From: Azonexus sp.
GTDB taxonomy: Bacteria; Pseudomonadota; Gammaproteobacteria; Burkholderiales; Rhodocyclaceae
Direction of reading: 5' to 3'
NCBI GenBank assembly: GCA_030697085.1
Contig: JAUYQT010000833.1
Location: 1-5,009, forward strand
DNA: 5,009 nt
Part shown: piece by piece, positions 4,252-5,009 of the stretch
Layout of the letters: each line of letters begins with the position of its first letter
Numbering within the stretch: the stretch's first letter is position 1
The notes under the pieces: model-generated
What the model was told of the DNA's origin: nothing
The model's database searches: none
What the model saw: only the letters and a program-made list of their open reading frames with translations
Made by a program: the position numbers and the translations under genes

Positions 4252-5009
4252 ATGGCTCAAGAACAAGACCGCGCTGCCGTATTTTGGCAAGAGCCACTCA
4301 GTGAACGACGCCGACCCGCCCTAGCCCGGACGGCGGCACTTATAGCCGCCGTTTTCATTTGCACCGTCACGGCTCAGGCAAAAGCACCGCAGACAACCGC
4401 AAGCACGCAACAATCACCCGAAATTGCCGAAAAGCAGGCCGACCTCGGAGAGCTGCGCGATCGCATCAAAAATTTACGCAAGGACCTCACTGCGAGCGAA
4501 GAGGACAAGGCCGACGCTGCCGACCTTCTGCGTGAATCTGAACGCGAGATATCCCGCCTGCAGCGCGAATTGCACGACTTCTCACATCAGCGCGGTCAAC
4601 TGCAAAATACCCTCAAAAATCTTGAGCAGCAATCCGAGGAACTAAGCAACACACTTGGCCAGCAGCAATCTCAACTGGAAAAATTCCTTTACAAACAATA
4701 CCTGCGTGGCACACCGGATTCACTACAACTTTTGCTCAACGGCGACGACCCAAACCAGATCGCCCGTGATTTGCACTATTTGTCGGCAATTGCACAGACC
4801 CGTGCCGAGTTGATGGGCGAAATCAACACGACCCTCCGCAAAAAAAAGACGCTCGCTGCCAACACTAAAGAGCGCAGCACCGAACTGGCTGAAGTTGAAG
4901 CCGAACAACAGAAGCGGCATGCTGAGTTGCAGAAGCAGCGTGAGGCGCGCAAGTCGCTCTATGCCCAGGTTTCAAAAAAGGTAAATAGCCAACGCAAGGA
5001 AATCGGCAA
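4252..5009 (+). CDS. envC: EnvC-like murein hydrolase activator (3' end outside window)
   Basis: The frame is open from the ATG at 4252 to the window edge (252 codons), and an in-frame TAA at 4234 limits the start. Residues 1-23 form an unusually long polar leader with ERRRP (18-22). A hydrophobic segment AALIAAVFICTV (28-39) follows, with a likely signal-peptidase site after TAQA (residue 43). From about 58 to 250 the protein is a charged, Gln/Glu/Arg/Lys-rich heptad coiled coil. It is broken at 147-177 by YKQYLRGTPDSLQLLLNG-DDPNQIARDLHYL, which matches the characteristic EnvC segment with its LLLN...P.Q..R.L.Y pattern. EnvC-type proteins sit in the periplasm at the division site and use a C-terminal degenerate LytM/M23 domain to activate amidases that split septal peptidoglycan. 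That domain would lie beyond the window. No Shine-Dalgarno sequence precedes the ATG. It is divergent from the arsR operon with 80 bp between the starts. Confidence 0.88.
   Translation, partial: MAQEQDRAAVFWQEPLSERRRPALARTAALIAAVFICTVTAQAKAPQTTASTQQSPEIAEKQADLGELRDRIKNLRKDLTASEEDKADAADLLRESEREISRLQRELHDFSHQRGQLQNTLKNLEQQSEELSNTLGQQQSQLEKFLYKQYLRGTPDSLQLLLNGDDPNQIARDLHYLSAIAQTRAELMGEINTTLRKKKTLAANTKERSTELAEVEAEQQKRHAELQKQREARKSLYAQVSKKVNSQRKEIG

Overview
The window looks like a chromosomal segment of a betaproteobacterium, with Rhodocyclales (Dechloromonas/Azonexus-like) the best guess. This rests on the moderate base composition, the protein style, and the core order rhodanese–glutaredoxin–SecB–GpsA next to an EnvC-type gene. 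The taxonomic call is inference; no rRNA or other marker gene is present. The DNA is almost fully coding, and I see no insertion sequence, CRISPR array, tRNA or rRNA.

Layout. At 2-289 (+) is the 3' end of a BON-domain (OsmY-like) envelope protein. A 106-bp gap follows, containing a 7-bp-stem hairpin just before the ribosome binding site of an alpha/beta hydrolase gene (396-1100, +). A short 141-bp intergenic region (1101-1241) with two weak hairpins separates this from a convergent six-gene minus-strand block. In transcription order the block is: ArsR-family repressor (4171-3854), membrane-anchored rhodanese of the YibN type (3850-3425), glutaredoxin 3 grxC (3428-3162), export chaperone secB (3134-2676), a secreted SH3-like protein (2674-2228) and gpsA (2231-1242). 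Gaps are -4 to +27 bp, two junctions are ATGA overlaps, and the block is very probably one operon. Diverging from it at 4252 is the 5' part of an envC-like murein hydrolase activator gene, which runs off the right edge.

How the genes fit together. yibN-grxC-secB-gpsA is a conserved proteobacterial neighbourhood (E. coli has yibN-grxC-secB-gpsA-cysE). It combines sulfane-sulfur/thiol chemistry (rhodanese, glutaredoxin), protein export (SecB) and phospholipid precursor supply (GpsA). Two additions stand out here. One is a repressor gene at the operon head whose two cysteines (C35, C101) match in position and spacing the persulfide-sensing pair of BigR/SqrR/YgaV proteins. The other is an SH3-like periplasmic protein inserted between secB and gpsA.

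The most interesting hypothesis is that a sulfide/persulfide switch controls a housekeeping operon that also makes SecB and GpsA. It may also affect envC through an overlapping divergent promoter. The individual families are known; the regulatory wiring is inferred and untested.
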